Numbered from the stretch's first letter, positions 1 to 9,306 are shown. The stretch: 64,000 nucleotides of DNA from an uncultured Bacteroidia bacterium (GCA_903918045.1 CAIXCY010000060.1:18532-82531), one strand, 5' to 3'. Numbers and translations: made by a program. The notes: generated by a model not told the origin, from the letters alone.

Positions 1-1
1 T

Positions 2-685
2 TATGCCGAGAGTCACGACCAGGCCATGGTTGGAGATAAAACGATAATTTTCAGACTCTTAGACAAGGAGATGTATTTCAGTATGCGCAAGGATCAACCC
101 AATCTGGCTGTCGATCGCGGAATTGCGCTCCATAAGATGATCCGGTTAGCGACGCTTAGCTGTGCCGGAGGCGCCTATCTGAATTTCATGGGAAACGAAT
201 TTGGCCATCCTGAATGGATTGACTTCCCCCGTGAAGGGAATAGCTGGTCGTACCAACATGCGCGCAGGATCTGGAGCATCGCCGAAAATCCGGAACTTCG
301 TTTTCACTGGCTGCTCGATTTCGATCGCGATATGATCAACCTGGTTAAAGACGAGCGGCTTCTTGAGGAGCCCTATGTGCAATGGATAACAGATAATCAA
401 CCTGATCAGGTACTGGCTTTCAGGAGAAAAGACCTGCTGTTTATATTCAATTTCAATCCTTACAATTCTTTTGAAGGGTATGGAATACAGATAGAACCCT
501 CCAAATTCAAGATTATTCTGCAAACTGACGCCCACGCTTATGGTGGATTTAACCGGATTGACGACCGGATAACCTATTATGCAATACCTGAGGGAGGATT
601 GGGTTCGACACATTATCTGAAAATTTATCTTCCCGCCAGGACCGCCATTGTATTGAAGAAACAGCCTTATAAAAGTGTTCGATAA
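2..685 (+). CDS. glgB: 1,4-alpha-glucan branching enzyme, C-terminal part (gene enters from the left edge)
   Basis: The reading frame is open from base 2, so the 5' part lies outside the window. The first residues read YAESHDQAMVGDKT, a conserved block of GH13 branching enzymes of the eukaryotic/Bacteroidetes type (subfamily GH13_8). It is followed by NFMGNEFGHPEWIDFPREG, also typical. The catalytic Asp and Glu lie upstream and are not visible. About 228 residues remain and they end in the usual all-beta C-terminal domain. The enzyme makes alpha-1,6 branches in glycogen in the cytoplasm. The gene is followed after 42 bp by a sugar kinase on the same strand, which may be co-transcribed. Family identification is firm; the symbol rests on family only. 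Confidence 0.9.
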   Translation, partial: YAESHDQAMVGDKTIIFRLLDKEMYFSMRKDQPNLAVDRGIALHKMIRLATLSCAGGAYLNFMGNEFGHPEWIDFPREGNSWSYQHARRIWSIAENPELRFHWLLDFDRDMINLVKDERLLEEPYVQWITDNQPDQVLAFRRKDLLFIFNFNPYNSFEGYGIQIEPSKFKIILQTDAHAYGGFNRIDDRITYYAIPEGGLGSTHYLKIYLPARTAIVLKKQPYKSVR

Positions 686-727
686 AGGTATCTAATCGGC
701 GGAATTAAAGTTTCTAATCCCTTTCCA

Positions 728-1636
728 ATGAGCGTTTATACGATTGGTGAAACAACCTATGATATTTTATTCCGGAATGGTGAGCCGGTCGGGGCATGCA
801 GTGGGGGAAGTGCCTATAATTCCGCGATTTCATTAGGCCGCAGTGGCGTGCCCGTAAGTCTTGTCACAACCTTTGGCCAGGATCAGATCGGTGATTTTTC
901 ATTTGAGCTTCTTAAAAATAACGGGGTAAATTGTGATTTGATAAAAAGATTCAATGGTCGATCACGCGTTGCACTTGCCTTTATCGATCGCTTCAATAAT
1001 GCCAATTACTCCTTCTACCCAGCCTCTGAGGATGTCTATCCCGATTACCCTGAACCGCAGAAAAATGATATTTTGCTACTTGGATCTTCATTTGCACTTC
1101 GTGATAACGGACGAGAAAGCCTTATAAGGTTTTTGACAGCGGCCAAAAAAAGAGAATGCATCATAATTTACGATCCAAATGCCAGGCAATGTATGACCGA
1201 TAAGCCAGAACTACTTCAGAAAATTATCGAAAATATGGCTCTGGTAACCATTATCAAGGGTTCTGACCAGGATTTCAAAAATATCTTTGGAGTTGACGAT
1301 GGGAAAAGCGCCTGGTCTCATATACATAAACTAGGTAACAAAGTTCTGCTCTACACCAAGGGGGGTAATGGAGCCGAGTTATTTTCATCGCCTATGCACC
1401 TGGAGATCCATGCAAAAGCGACCAAAGTTGTAAGTACCATTGGAGCCGGAGATAACTTTTCTGCGGGTATTGTATACGGGCTCTATCAGAAATTGAGCGC
1501 AGGAATTACATGGAATCAATTATTGCCGGCAGATTGGGAAACGGTCATGAACTATGGAGCTTTTTTTTCCGCTGCTGTTTGTGCTTCGTCTGAAAACTAT
1601 ATTCCTGAAGAAACGGCGGAAATGCTAAGATCCTGA
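728..1636 (+). CDS. PfkB-family carbohydrate kinase (fructokinase-like)
   Basis: A 302-residue cytoplasmic sugar kinase of the ribokinase/PfkB family. The N-terminal glycine-rich substrate loop (GGSAYNSAISLGRSG, about residues 26-40) and the C-terminal signature STIGAGDNFSAG with the catalytic base Asp242 are both present. Length is normal for the family. The substrate cannot be read from sequence; fructose is the common guess for this subgroup. It follows the branching enzyme gene at 42 bp and ends in front of a tandem hairpin region, so the two may form the end of one transcript. The role would be to feed a hexose into glycolysis or glycogen metabolism (inference). Confidence 0.88.
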   Translation: MSVYTIGETTYDILFRNGEPVGACSGGSAYNSAISLGRSGVPVSLVTTFGQDQIGDFSFELLKNNGVNCDLIKRFNGRSRVALAFIDRFNNANYSFYPASEDVYPDYPEPQKNDILLLGSSFALRDNGRESLIRFLTAAKKRECIIIYDPNARQCMTDKPELLQKIIENMALVTIIKGSDQDFKNIFGVDDGKSAWSHIHKLGNKVLLYTKGGNGAELFSSPMHLEIHAKATKVVSTIGAGDNFSAGIVYGLYQKLSAGITWNQLLPADWETVMNYGAFFSAAVCASSENYIPEETAEMLRS

Positions 1637-1673
1637 TGCGCAAACGAATGAAAAAGGAAAGAATGAAAAATAA

Positions 1674-1720
1674 AAGAATTATAAAATTAATTTTTATAAT
1701 TCTTGAGAAATCATGATTTC
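1674..1720 (+). terminator. Tandem hairpins after the PfkB-type kinase gene
   Basis: A 13-bp perfect stem (1674-1686 with 1692-1704, loop TTAAT) is followed at once by the 14-bp palindrome GAAATCATGATTTC (1707-1720). They lie between two converging genes (kinase on +, radical SAM protein on -). The stems are AT-rich, so terminator function is likely but not certain. Confidence 0.5.
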
Positions 1721-1842
1721 AAGAAGGATTAAAGCAGAAATTAAGGTCTCGCCGGGATTTTTTTATTAAGACCGAATTCAGGGTTGTTCACAAAGACTTT
1801 TGTTGCAAATTATTTATCCGGATTATAGCATATTGATTTTTT

Positions 1843-4047
1843 TCAAAGCATTAATAGTCCATTCTTGCGCAATAGCTTTACAGCCGGACTATTCCAAAAA
1901 AGCACAAAGTCTCCGCCCGTCTGCTCTACAAAGCTTTTCTCCAGTTCTCCAAAGGTGGTCTGCACCGAATTACCAATTGAGAACTCTGGAATATGCGCTA
2001 TTAACCATTTACCTTCTTCTTGTTTGAGCTGAATTTTAAGGTCAAGTTTTTTAGTTGGGAAAGTGAGTTCTCCCATCTCAAATGCCTGGTTTTTTTTCTT
2101 TCGTGTAAAGTATCGGATCGAAGGTGCTCCCCCCAGCCAACTAATTTTAAGGCTTGAGCTTATGCTTTCGAATGTTTCATAATTTATATGTTGACGGATC
2201 AGCCCTGGAACTAACGTAGTTCGCGGTACTTTGAAATCAAACCAGCCGGATAACGAAATGTCCAACCCGATGCCATGCATATAATTGAACAGTGAATTTC
2301 TGAGCCCCTCACTGAATAAATCATGATCTGCCCCCATGGGATCACTATGAATCATGTCGTTATTGGCAAAGATGCCGGGGATAGTATTTTCAATTTTCAC
2401 CTTGAATTGTGCAGGATTTAAGCCTATCGGGCTGTGGGCAGTCATTGCAAAATGGTGCCAGAATCCCGACTGAACCACCCCTGCTTCAAATAATTGCCTG
2501 ACAACTTCAAGTGAATCGATTGTTTCCTGGGTCGTTTGGGTTGGAAAACCATACATCAGATACGCATGAACCATAATCCCTGCCCGTGTAAAATTATCGG
2601 CGACCCGGGCCACCTTCGCCACACTAACCCCTTTATTAATCATCCCAAGCAATCTGTCTGACGCTACTTCCAGTCCACCTGAAACGGCAATGCAACCAGA
2701 TTCTCTAAGTAAATAACAGAGATCAAATGTAAAGCTTTGTTCAAAGCGAATATTTGTCCACCAAACGACTGTAATTTTTCTTCTGATGATCTCCAAAGCC
2801 AAAGCTTTCAGAAGTGCAGGCGGGGCCGCTTCATCGACAAAATGGAACCCGATCTCTCCGGTTTGCCCGATAATCTTTTCGATGCGGTCGCATAAAACTT
2901 GTACAGTATTGGGTTCATAGCGCCCAATATAATCAAGGGAAGTATCACAGAAGGTGCATCGGCCCCAATAGCAGCCATGGGCAAGGGTAAGTTTATTCCA
3001 CCTTCCGTCACTCCAGAGGCGGTGCATCGGATTTGCAATTTCGATTACAGAAAGATAGCTGTTCAGCATAAAATCACTGTAATCAGGAGTGCCCGTTTCA
3101 ACCTGTGAAAACTCTTTCTGAAGGGATCCATTCAGGTAAACAACCTTTCCCTCTTCGAGTGTAAAGGTCCTTTTCAGGTCCATTTTTTCCCGATTCCCCT
3201 CTAAGTATTCAATGAGATTCAGAAAAGGGGCCTCTCCATCGTCGAGTGTTATAAAATCAAGATAGTTAAACACGCGTGGTTCGTTAAGAGAGCGCAACTC
3301 CGTATTCGCAAAACCTCCCCCCATAACAATTTTCATAGTCGGAAAATGTTTTTTGATCCATTGCCCGCATTTTAGTGCACTATACAAATTTCCGGGAAAG
3401 GGAACTGAAAAAGCAATTAGTGTTGGCTTAACAGACACTATTTTTTCGTGTAGCAATCCAAGTAAAATCTTGTCAATAAAACTATTCGATGCCAGCAAAG
3501 TCTCATTGATCTCGTCGAAAGTAGCCGCTGACCGGCCTAACCGTTCAGCGTAGCGGCTAAAGCCAAAATGTGGGTCGACGGCCTCTTTAATCAGATCAGA
3601 AAGATCTTCAAGATAAAGGGTTGCCAAATGCTTTGCTTTATCCTGAATTCCCATGGATCCAAAGGCCCATTCCAGATCTTCAGAAGTGGCAAACCGTGAA
3701 GCTTCGGGTAAAAAATCGCAATTGCAAATCAGATGAGCCAGAGTTGCGTTCTTCCCCTGAAGCAATGCAATAACCTGGTCAATAGTCTGAATATACCTTT
3801 CGCGCAAATTGAAAATGCGCATTGAATTAGCAGACATTTCAGGGTTTTTAATCGCTATTTCGCGAAAAAGATCAGTCAGTCCTTCAAATGAAAATAGTGC
3901 CAGGATTGTCTCAATCCCCAAATCACATTGCACCGAATGAATGGATTTGGTATTTAGAAATCCTTTCAGATAAGCGGTTGCAGGATAGGGCGTATTTAGT
4001 TGTGTAAAAGGTGGCGTTATCAAGAGCACTTTTTGTCTCACAGGCAA
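1843..4047 (-). CDS. B12-binding-domain radical SAM protein with CX4CX2C cluster motif
   Basis: A 734-residue protein. The N-terminus (KVLLITPPFTQLNTPYPATA) looks like the Rossmann-type cobalamin-binding domain of B12-dependent radical SAM proteins, and a second Rossmann-like stretch around residues 210-300 (VSVKPTLIAFSVPFPGN, KIVMGGGFANTELR) supports this. The 4Fe-4S motif is C359-YWGR-C364-TF-C367, four residues between the first two cysteines instead of the canonical three. Downstream motifs (FVDEAAPP, SGGLEVASDRLLGMINKG) match the radical SAM barrel. About 250 C-terminal residues have no known function for me. The substrate is unknown; family members do methylations and rearrangements. 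It stands alone, divergent from the AmmeMemoRadiSam operon with 60 bp between starts. Confidence 0.85.
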   Translation of the reverse strand: MPVRQKVLLITPPFTQLNTPYPATAYLKGFLNTKSIHSVQCDLGIETILALFSFEGLTDLFREIAIKNPEMSANSMRIFNLRERYIQTIDQVIALLQGKNATLAHLICNCDFLPEASRFATSEDLEWAFGSMGIQDKAKHLATLYLEDLSDLIKEAVDPHFGFSRYAERLGRSAATFDEINETLLASNSFIDKILLGLLHEKIVSVKPTLIAFSVPFPGNLYSALKCGQWIKKHFPTMKIVMGGGFANTELRSLNEPRVFNYLDFITLDDGEAPFLNLIEYLEGNREKMDLKRTFTLEEGKVVYLNGSLQKEFSQVETGTPDYSDFMLNSYLSVIEIANPMHRLWSDGRWNKLTLAHGCYWGRCTFCDTSLDYIGRYEPNTVQVLCDRIEKIIGQTGEIGFHFVDEAAPPALLKALALEIIRRKITVVWWTNIRFEQSFTFDLCYLLRESGCIAVSGGLEVASDRLLGMINKGVSVAKVARVADNFTRAGIMVHAYLMYGFPTQTTQETIDSLEVVRQLFEAGVVQSGFWHHFAMTAHSPIGLNPAQFKVKIENTIPGIFANNDMIHSDPMGADHDLFSEGLRNSLFNYMHGIGLDISLSGWFDFKVPRTTLVPGLIRQHINYETFESISSSLKISWLGGAPSIRYFTRKKKNQAFEMGELTFPTKKLDLKIQLKQEEGKWLIAHIPEFSIGNSVQTTFGELEKSFVEQTGGDFVLFWNSPAVKLLRKNGLLML

Positions 4048-4090
4048 AGTTTTAGCGTTGTGTAAAGGTAATATTTATTCAAAATTGTTG

Positions 4091-4098
4091 TAACTTTA
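4091..4098 (+). promoter_or_regulatory. Possible -7 box before the Memo-AMMECR1 gene
   Basis: TAACTTTA, one mismatch from TAnnTTTG, ends 9 bp before the ATG at 4108 and 21 bp before the alternative ATG at 4120. No convincing upstream TTG at the right distance. Confidence 0.35.
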
Positions 4099-4107
4099 TA
4101 CCTAATA

Positions 4108-5616
4108 ATGCCTATAACCATGCAAGCAAATTATTTTAATATTGGAGTATTGGTATTTATTTGCGCATCTGTTTTCTCTCATCAACCAATTACAAACAGG
4201 AAGCCCTATGCTGCAGGAAGGTTTTACACCAATAAACCGGAAGAATTAAAAGCCCACCTCGAACAACTATTCTCAAAGTCGGGTAGTCCAAAACAGGGTA
4301 ACACACCTTTGGCAATTTTGGTACCCCATGCAGGTTATGTTTATAGCGGTGAGGTTGCAGCCAGCGCTTTTAATCAGGTTGATCCTAATCGTAAATTTGA
4401 ACGGATCTTTATTATCGGATCGAGTCATACGACAAGTTTCCGGGGAGCATCGGTCTATTGCGACGGTCATTTTGAAACCCCGTTAGGTACTGTCAAAGTG
4501 GACCTTGAACTTGCAAAAAAACTGGTCAGGGAGAATGAATTTCTTTCAGATAATCCTGATGCGCATCAGTTTGAGCATAGTCTCGAAGTTCAGCTTCCTT
4601 TCTTACAGCATCACATGCATACCGATTTTAAGATTGTTCCTGTTATCATTGGATCCTCAACTATTGAAACATCCCAAAAACTGGCTAAAATATTCCAACC
4701 CTACCTGAATGAAAAGAACCTGTTTATTATTAGCAGTGATTTCTCCCATTATCCTGATTACAAAGACGCCTGCGCTGCAGACCTGGCTACAGCGGAAGCA
4801 ATTAAAACCAATAAGGCTTCAAATTTAACCACTGTTCTTGAAGCCAATAAAAAGAGAAATATCCCAGGGCTCGCGACCAGCCTTTGCGGATGGAGTTCTG
4901 TCCTCACCTTACTTTATATGACGGAACAAATGGAGGAGATTTCAGTCGACCTGATTCAATACAAGAATTCGGGAGACTCACCTTATGGCGACAAACAACG
5001 GGTTGTGGGATACTGGGCCGCCACATTTACAAAATCAAAGAGCGGTGATCAGCGGAATGAATTCTCACTGAAAAGCGATGAAAAAAAGTTCCTTCTCAAA
5101 TTAGCAAGGGAAACGCTCTCAGAATACCTCAGAAAAGGGAAGGTGCCAGAGGTAAATACCTCCGGACTGAGCGCTACCCTGAAAACGCCGTGCGGAGCTT
5201 TTGTCACCCTTAACAAAAACAATCACCTTCGGGGTTGTATTGGCCATTTTGAACCAAACCTTCCGCTCTGGAAAATAGTACAACAAATGGCTGTTGCTGC
5301 AGCTACCCTGGATTCTCGTTTTAATAAATTGGAATTAAGTGAATTGGGGGATATCGAGATCGAAATTTCAGTCTTAACCCCTTTGAAACGGATTAAATCA
5401 GTTGAAGAATTTATCCTTGGGAAAGACGGAATTTACATTAAAAAAGGGAGCTTATCCGGGACTTTCCTTCCTCAGGTTGCTACCCAGACTGGTTGGAGTA
5501 AGGAGGATTTTTTGGGACATTGTGCCAGAGACAAGGCAGGCCTTGGATGGGATGGGTGGAAAGCGGCTGATTTATTTACCTATCAGGCACTCGTTTTTGG
5601 AGAGGGAGAAGAATAG
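4108..5616 (+). CDS. AmmeMemoRadiSam system B-A fusion (Memo domain plus AMMECR1 domain)
   Basis: A 502-residue fusion. Residues about 30-305 are a Memo domain: His74 (LVPHAGYVYSG), His107 (IGSSHTTSF) and Cys260 (ATSLCGWSSV) match the His-His-Cys metal site known from human MEMO1, and EHSLEVQLPF is also conserved. Residues about 325-500 are an AMMECR1 domain with the typical LRGCIG block. A hydrophobic stretch at residues 9-24 followed by SHQ looks like a signal peptide, so the protein may be exported; with the start at 4120 (MQANYF) the signal looks even better. The enzyme activity is not established for bacterial members. First gene of a three-gene operon with a membrane protein and a radical SAM enzyme. 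Confidence 0.9.
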   Translation: MPITMQANYFNIGVLVFICASVFSHQPITNRKPYAAGRFYTNKPEELKAHLEQLFSKSGSPKQGNTPLAILVPHAGYVYSGEVAASAFNQVDPNRKFERIFIIGSSHTTSFRGASVYCDGHFETPLGTVKVDLELAKKLVRENEFLSDNPDAHQFEHSLEVQLPFLQHHMHTDFKIVPVIIGSSTIETSQKLAKIFQPYLNEKNLFIISSDFSHYPDYKDACAADLATAEAIKTNKASNLTTVLEANKKRNIPGLATSLCGWSSVLTLLYMTEQMEEISVDLIQYKNSGDSPYGDKQRVVGYWAATFTKSKSGDQRNEFSLKSDEKKFLLKLARETLSEYLRKGKVPEVNTSGLSATLKTPCGAFVTLNKNNHLRGCIGHFEPNLPLWKIVQQMAVAAATLDSRFNKLELSELGDIEIEISVLTPLKRIKSVEEFILGKDGIYIKKGSLSGTFLPQVATQTGWSKEDFLGHCARDKAGLGWDGWKAADLFTYQALVFGEGEE

Positions 5617-5681
5617 TCTCAATAAGACCACCCCCTTCAAAATAATTGGACCAACAGGAAGAATAGAAACATTCGCATTCC

Positions 5682-8162
5682 ATGAAATCGGCTTATCCCC
5701 TGCTTCTGATCGCTAGTCTCGTTATATTTTTCTATCTTTTATCGGTTTCCTTCGTTCGAATTGGATTGTTAAGCAAGGTTTACCACCGGAAATTCTGGAA
5801 TGTAAATTTGCTAATATCCTTTCTGACAGTAGGTGCCATCGGCTTGATGATGATCGTGAAAATTAATTACAAGCTTGAACTCCCCTTTTATGATTCGTTA
5901 TTGAGGTACCATGTCGATTTTGGAATCGTGATGATACTGATTGGTATGTTTCATTTATGGTGGCATCTCGATTATTACCACAAACTTTTTAAGATTGAAA
6001 AGTCTCCTGCAGCAGCTATCCCATTCTCTGTTCAGGATGACCTCAATGGCTTTGTATTGAAGATCTCGATATTTTTATTGGGAGCCACCGCAATGGTAGC
6101 CCAAATCATCCTGCTGCGCGAATTTATGTCGGTCTTTAACGGAAATGAACTTGTCGTCGGATTAGTACTCGCTAACTGGATGGTATTAACGGGATTTGGC
6201 GCTATGCTGGGAAAGCAGGAGGTAAGAATTAAAAAAACATCGGGCTTGATTATTTCCGGACTTCTAATCCTGACTGTATTGCCTTTTATAACTACCTTCC
6301 TTATTAACTATTTAAAGAACATAATATTTCCCATTGGAGCAATGATTGATGTATTTCAAATCTTCCTCGCTTCCTTGTTGCTTTTGATCCCGTTTTGTGT
6401 GGTCAGTGGCTTCCTGTTCACATTTATCTCAGGTAGTTATTCTAATTCAAGAGGGAACAATGAAACCGGATCTGTTTATGGATTTGAGTCGGTTGGAAGT
6501 ATTACCGGAGGATTACTCACCGGTCTTATCTTCATTTTTTTGTTTTCCTCTGCAGAAAGCCTGCTGGTTCTGGCTGCAATAAATGGATTTGTAATCTTTC
6601 TGATTTGCCGCAATAAAGGGGTTCCCGCATTGGCAATGACCTCATTGGTGATCGGTTTTTCAGCGATTACGCTGCTCTTCTTTCAGCCAGAAAAGATGAT
6701 AAGACGGTGGGTGTACCCCAACCAGGTCATAGTAGTCTCGAAGGACACCCCTTATGGGAATATTGTGCGTACGCGACAAATGAATTTAACCAGTACCTAT
6801 ATCAACAACACCCCACTTTACGACTCCGAAAATTTCATGATCAATGAGGAGACCGTTCATTTTGCAATGATTCAACACAATAACCCTTCAAATATACTTG
6901 TTGTTTCGGGAGACCTTTTAGGTCAAATCAGGGAATTAATGAAGTACAATCCGGAATCAATTGACTGTGTGGAGGAGAATCGCTGGTTGCTGGCACTTTC
7001 AGGTGATTCTCTGAGCAAAATAGAGTCCCGGAAGATCCGGATATATTCGAAGGACCCCATCCGTTTTATCCGAAATACCCTAAAGATTTTTGATATAGCC
7101 CTTTTAAATCTTCCTGCCCCCTCCTCCCTTCAGAATAATCGCTTTTATACACTTGAGTTTTTCACCCTTCTGAAAAGAAAACTTTCCCCCGGTGCAGTGC
7201 TCTGTTTTGGATTGCCTGCACCTGTAAACTATATGAATAAGGAGGCCGTTGCTCTTACCTCAACGCTTTTTATGACGTTGAAAAGGGTGTTTCAAAACGT
7301 AGTTATTATTCCTGGGGAGAAAAACTATTTCATCGCTTCTGACAATAAGCTCACCTATGAGATCGCAACGGCTATTCACCAACGAGGGATCAGCAACCGA
7401 TATGTCAATCCTGACTATTTTGATAATGATTTGCTTAAAAGTCGCGGGGAATCAATTCTGTCAGCTTTAAGCCCTGATGTCGAAATCAACCGGAACTTAA
7501 GACCTGTTTTGTACCAAGATGAAATGGATTACTGGTTAAGTCATTTCAAAGGAAAATTCTGGCTTATGGCATTTCTTGCCGGTATGCTGGCTATTGTCAT
7601 TTTTATCTCAGGCAACACACCTTCGAAAATCATGTTTGTAACTGGATTTTCGGCAACAGGACTCGAAATACTTTTACTCTTCGGCATACAGGTTTATTTT
7701 GGAACGATTTATCTGCTAACCAGTTTTGTATTTACCGGTTTTATGGCTGGATTGGCCTTTGGATCTTTCAGAGGGAAATCTATAAAAACCATTTCCGAAA
7801 GTAAATATCTGTATATTAATCAATTGTTAATTGGATTTCTGGCTGCCGGGACTGCTTTTCTCCTTTTTGCGCCTGGAATCCTAAATTTTGCGCCGGCAAT
7901 TGTTTACCTTTTGTATTTATCGGTAATTGTCTCAATCGGGACTATTACCGGTCTCCAGTATACAAGGGTATCGATCTGCCAGACAGGCAGCTACGCTAAT
8001 ATTACCGGGTGGACCTATAGTTACGATTTATATGGTTCTGCATTCGGGGCTCTGGTTGTTACGCTATATTTGATTCCAAATATGGGGATTGTCACAACAG
8101 CAATTATCCTTGCTTTTTGCAACATCTTATATGGAATTTATTTAACTTTAAAGGGATATTAA
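5682..8162 (+). CDS. Multi-spanning membrane protein with degenerate spermidine-synthase-like domain
   Basis: An 826-residue protein. The N-terminal third has two lone helices and then a block of transmembrane helices beginning ATAMVAQIILLREFMSVF, typical of membrane-embedded spermidine synthase relatives. A soluble middle part (about residues 345-600) resembles the Rossmann domain of spermidine synthase: ILVVSGDLLGQIREL sits where GGGDGG is expected and FDIALLNLPAPS where the catalytic Asp motif (VDLPDP-type) is expected, so both motifs are altered. The C-terminal part has about seven more helices. Probably not a normal aminopropyltransferase. It lies 65 bp after the Memo-AMMECR1 gene and 16 bp before the radical SAM gene, so it likely belongs to the same system. 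Confidence 0.75.
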   Translation: MKSAYPLLLIASLVIFFYLLSVSFVRIGLLSKVYHRKFWNVNLLISFLTVGAIGLMMIVKINYKLELPFYDSLLRYHVDFGIVMILIGMFHLWWHLDYYHKLFKIEKSPAAAIPFSVQDDLNGFVLKISIFLLGATAMVAQIILLREFMSVFNGNELVVGLVLANWMVLTGFGAMLGKQEVRIKKTSGLIISGLLILTVLPFITTFLINYLKNIIFPIGAMIDVFQIFLASLLLLIPFCVVSGFLFTFISGSYSNSRGNNETGSVYGFESVGSITGGLLTGLIFIFLFSSAESLLVLAAINGFVIFLICRNKGVPALAMTSLVIGFSAITLLFFQPEKMIRRWVYPNQVIVVSKDTPYGNIVRTRQMNLTSTYINNTPLYDSENFMINEETVHFAMIQHNNPSNILVVSGDLLGQIRELMKYNPESIDCVEENRWLLALSGDSLSKIESRKIRIYSKDPIRFIRNTLKIFDIALLNLPAPSSLQNNRFYTLEFFTLLKRKLSPGAVLCFGLPAPVNYMNKEAVALTSTLFMTLKRVFQNVVIIPGEKNYFIASDNKLTYEIATAIHQRGISNRYVNPDYFDNDLLKSRGESILSALSPDVEINRNLRPVLYQDEMDYWLSHFKGKFWLMAFLAGMLAIVIFISGNTPSKIMFVTGFSATGLEILLLFGIQVYFGTIYLLTSFVFTGFMAGLAFGSFRGKSIKTISESKYLYINQLLIGFLAAGTAFLLFAPGILNFAPAIVYLLYLSVIVSIGTITGLQYTRVSICQTGSYANITGWTYSYDLYGSAFGALVVTLYLIPNMGIVTTAIILAFCNILYGIYLTLKGY

Positions 8163-8178
8163 ACCCATCAATCTTAAT

Positions 8179-9306
8179 ATGTCAAATCAGGAAATGAACA
8201 AGCGTGAATTTCTGAAACAGGGTTTGGCAGCAACAAGCGCTATAACCTGTTCCCCGTTGATGAGCCTTGCCGGTGGGGAGAGCGAAAAGCTCTGGAAATG
8301 GAGTAAGGAGGGATTATTTTGGTCCCCAACCCCCAGAGGGACAAAGTGCCTGATATGCCCTAACGAATGTGTGATAAAGGAGGGGGAATCGGGACTTTGT
8401 CATAACCGGGTAAACCACCAGGGGGTTTTATATTCAATAGCCTACGGAAACCCCTGCGCCGTAAATATCGATCCGATAGAGAAAAAACCATTTAACCATT
8501 TTTTGCCTGGATCAAAAGCCTTTTCAATTGGAACTGCAGGGTGCAATCTTGCCTGTATGAACTGTCAAAACTGGACAATCTCGCAGACCAGTCCAAAAGA
8601 GACCCGGAACTATGATTTAATGCCCGATAAACTAATTACAGAAACAATTGCAAATAATTGTCAATCTATAGCTTACACCTATTCAGAACCGATTTCATTC
8701 TATGAATACACGTTTGACTCAGCCAAACTGGCAAGGGAGCATGGGATTAAAAATGTGCTTGTGACAGCGGGGTATATCAATGAAGAGCCACTTCGCAATC
8801 TCTGCAAATATATTGATGCTGCAAGAGTTGACCTCAAATCGTTCAGTAATGATATTTATATGAAATTGAGTGCCGGATCGTTACAGCCCGTATTAAACAC
8901 ACTGAAAATTTTGGCCGATGCCGGTGTTTGGCTGGAAGTTGTCAACCTGATTGTCCCCGGATGGACAGACGATCCGGAGATGATTAAAAGGATGTGTAAC
9001 TGGCTGTCAAAAAACGGACTGGCGAACTATCCGCTTCACTTTGACCGTTTTCATCCTGAATATAAACTTACACAGTTATCAGCCACTCCGATTGGTGTAC
9101 TTACGATGGCACGTGAGATTGCAATTTCGGAAGGGATAAAATATGTTTATATTGGCAATGTTCCTGGCCTTGATGCACAAAACACCTATTGCCCTAAATG
9201 CCATGATTTAGTGGTTGAGAGACACGGATTTTCGGTACTTCAAAAAAACCTTGTCAAAGGTTGTTGCTCTAAATGCGGTGAAAAATTGCCGGGTATCTGG
9301 CAATAA
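8179..9306 (+). CDS. amrS: AmmeMemoRadiSam system radical SAM enzyme
   Basis: A 375-residue radical SAM enzyme with the canonical motif C122-NLA-C126-MN-C129. An N-terminal cysteine set (CLICPNEC...C74) and a C-terminal zinc-ribbon-like pair (CPKC ... GCCSKCG) are also typical of the family; the end GEKLPGIW is conserved. Unusually, the N-terminus (NKREFLKQGLAATSA followed by a hydrophobic stretch) looks like a Tat-type signal with KR instead of RR. A start at 8194 would place this signal at the very N-terminus. Export of an Fe-S radical enzyme would need the Tat route (inference). The substrate of this enzyme family is not known to me. Last gene of the operon; a hairpin overlaps its stop. 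Confidence 0.9.
   Translation: MSNQEMNKREFLKQGLAATSAITCSPLMSLAGGESEKLWKWSKEGLFWSPTPRGTKCLICPNECVIKEGESGLCHNRVNHQGVLYSIAYGNPCAVNIDPIEKKPFNHFLPGSKAFSIGTAGCNLACMNCQNWTISQTSPKETRNYDLMPDKLITETIANNCQSIAYTYSEPISFYEYTFDSAKLAREHGIKNVLVTAGYINEEPLRNLCKYIDAARVDLKSFSNDIYMKLSAGSLQPVLNTLKILADAGVWLEVVNLIVPGWTDDPEMIKRMCNWLSKNGLANYPLHFDRFHPEYKLTQLSATPIGVLTMAREIAISEGIKYVYIGNVPGLDAQNTYCPKCHDLVVERHGFSVLQKNLVKGCCSKCGEKLPGIWQ

Noticed and set aside
146..613. 155-residue open frame on the - strand
   Set aside because: It lies entirely inside the branching enzyme gene on the other strand and has no family resemblance.
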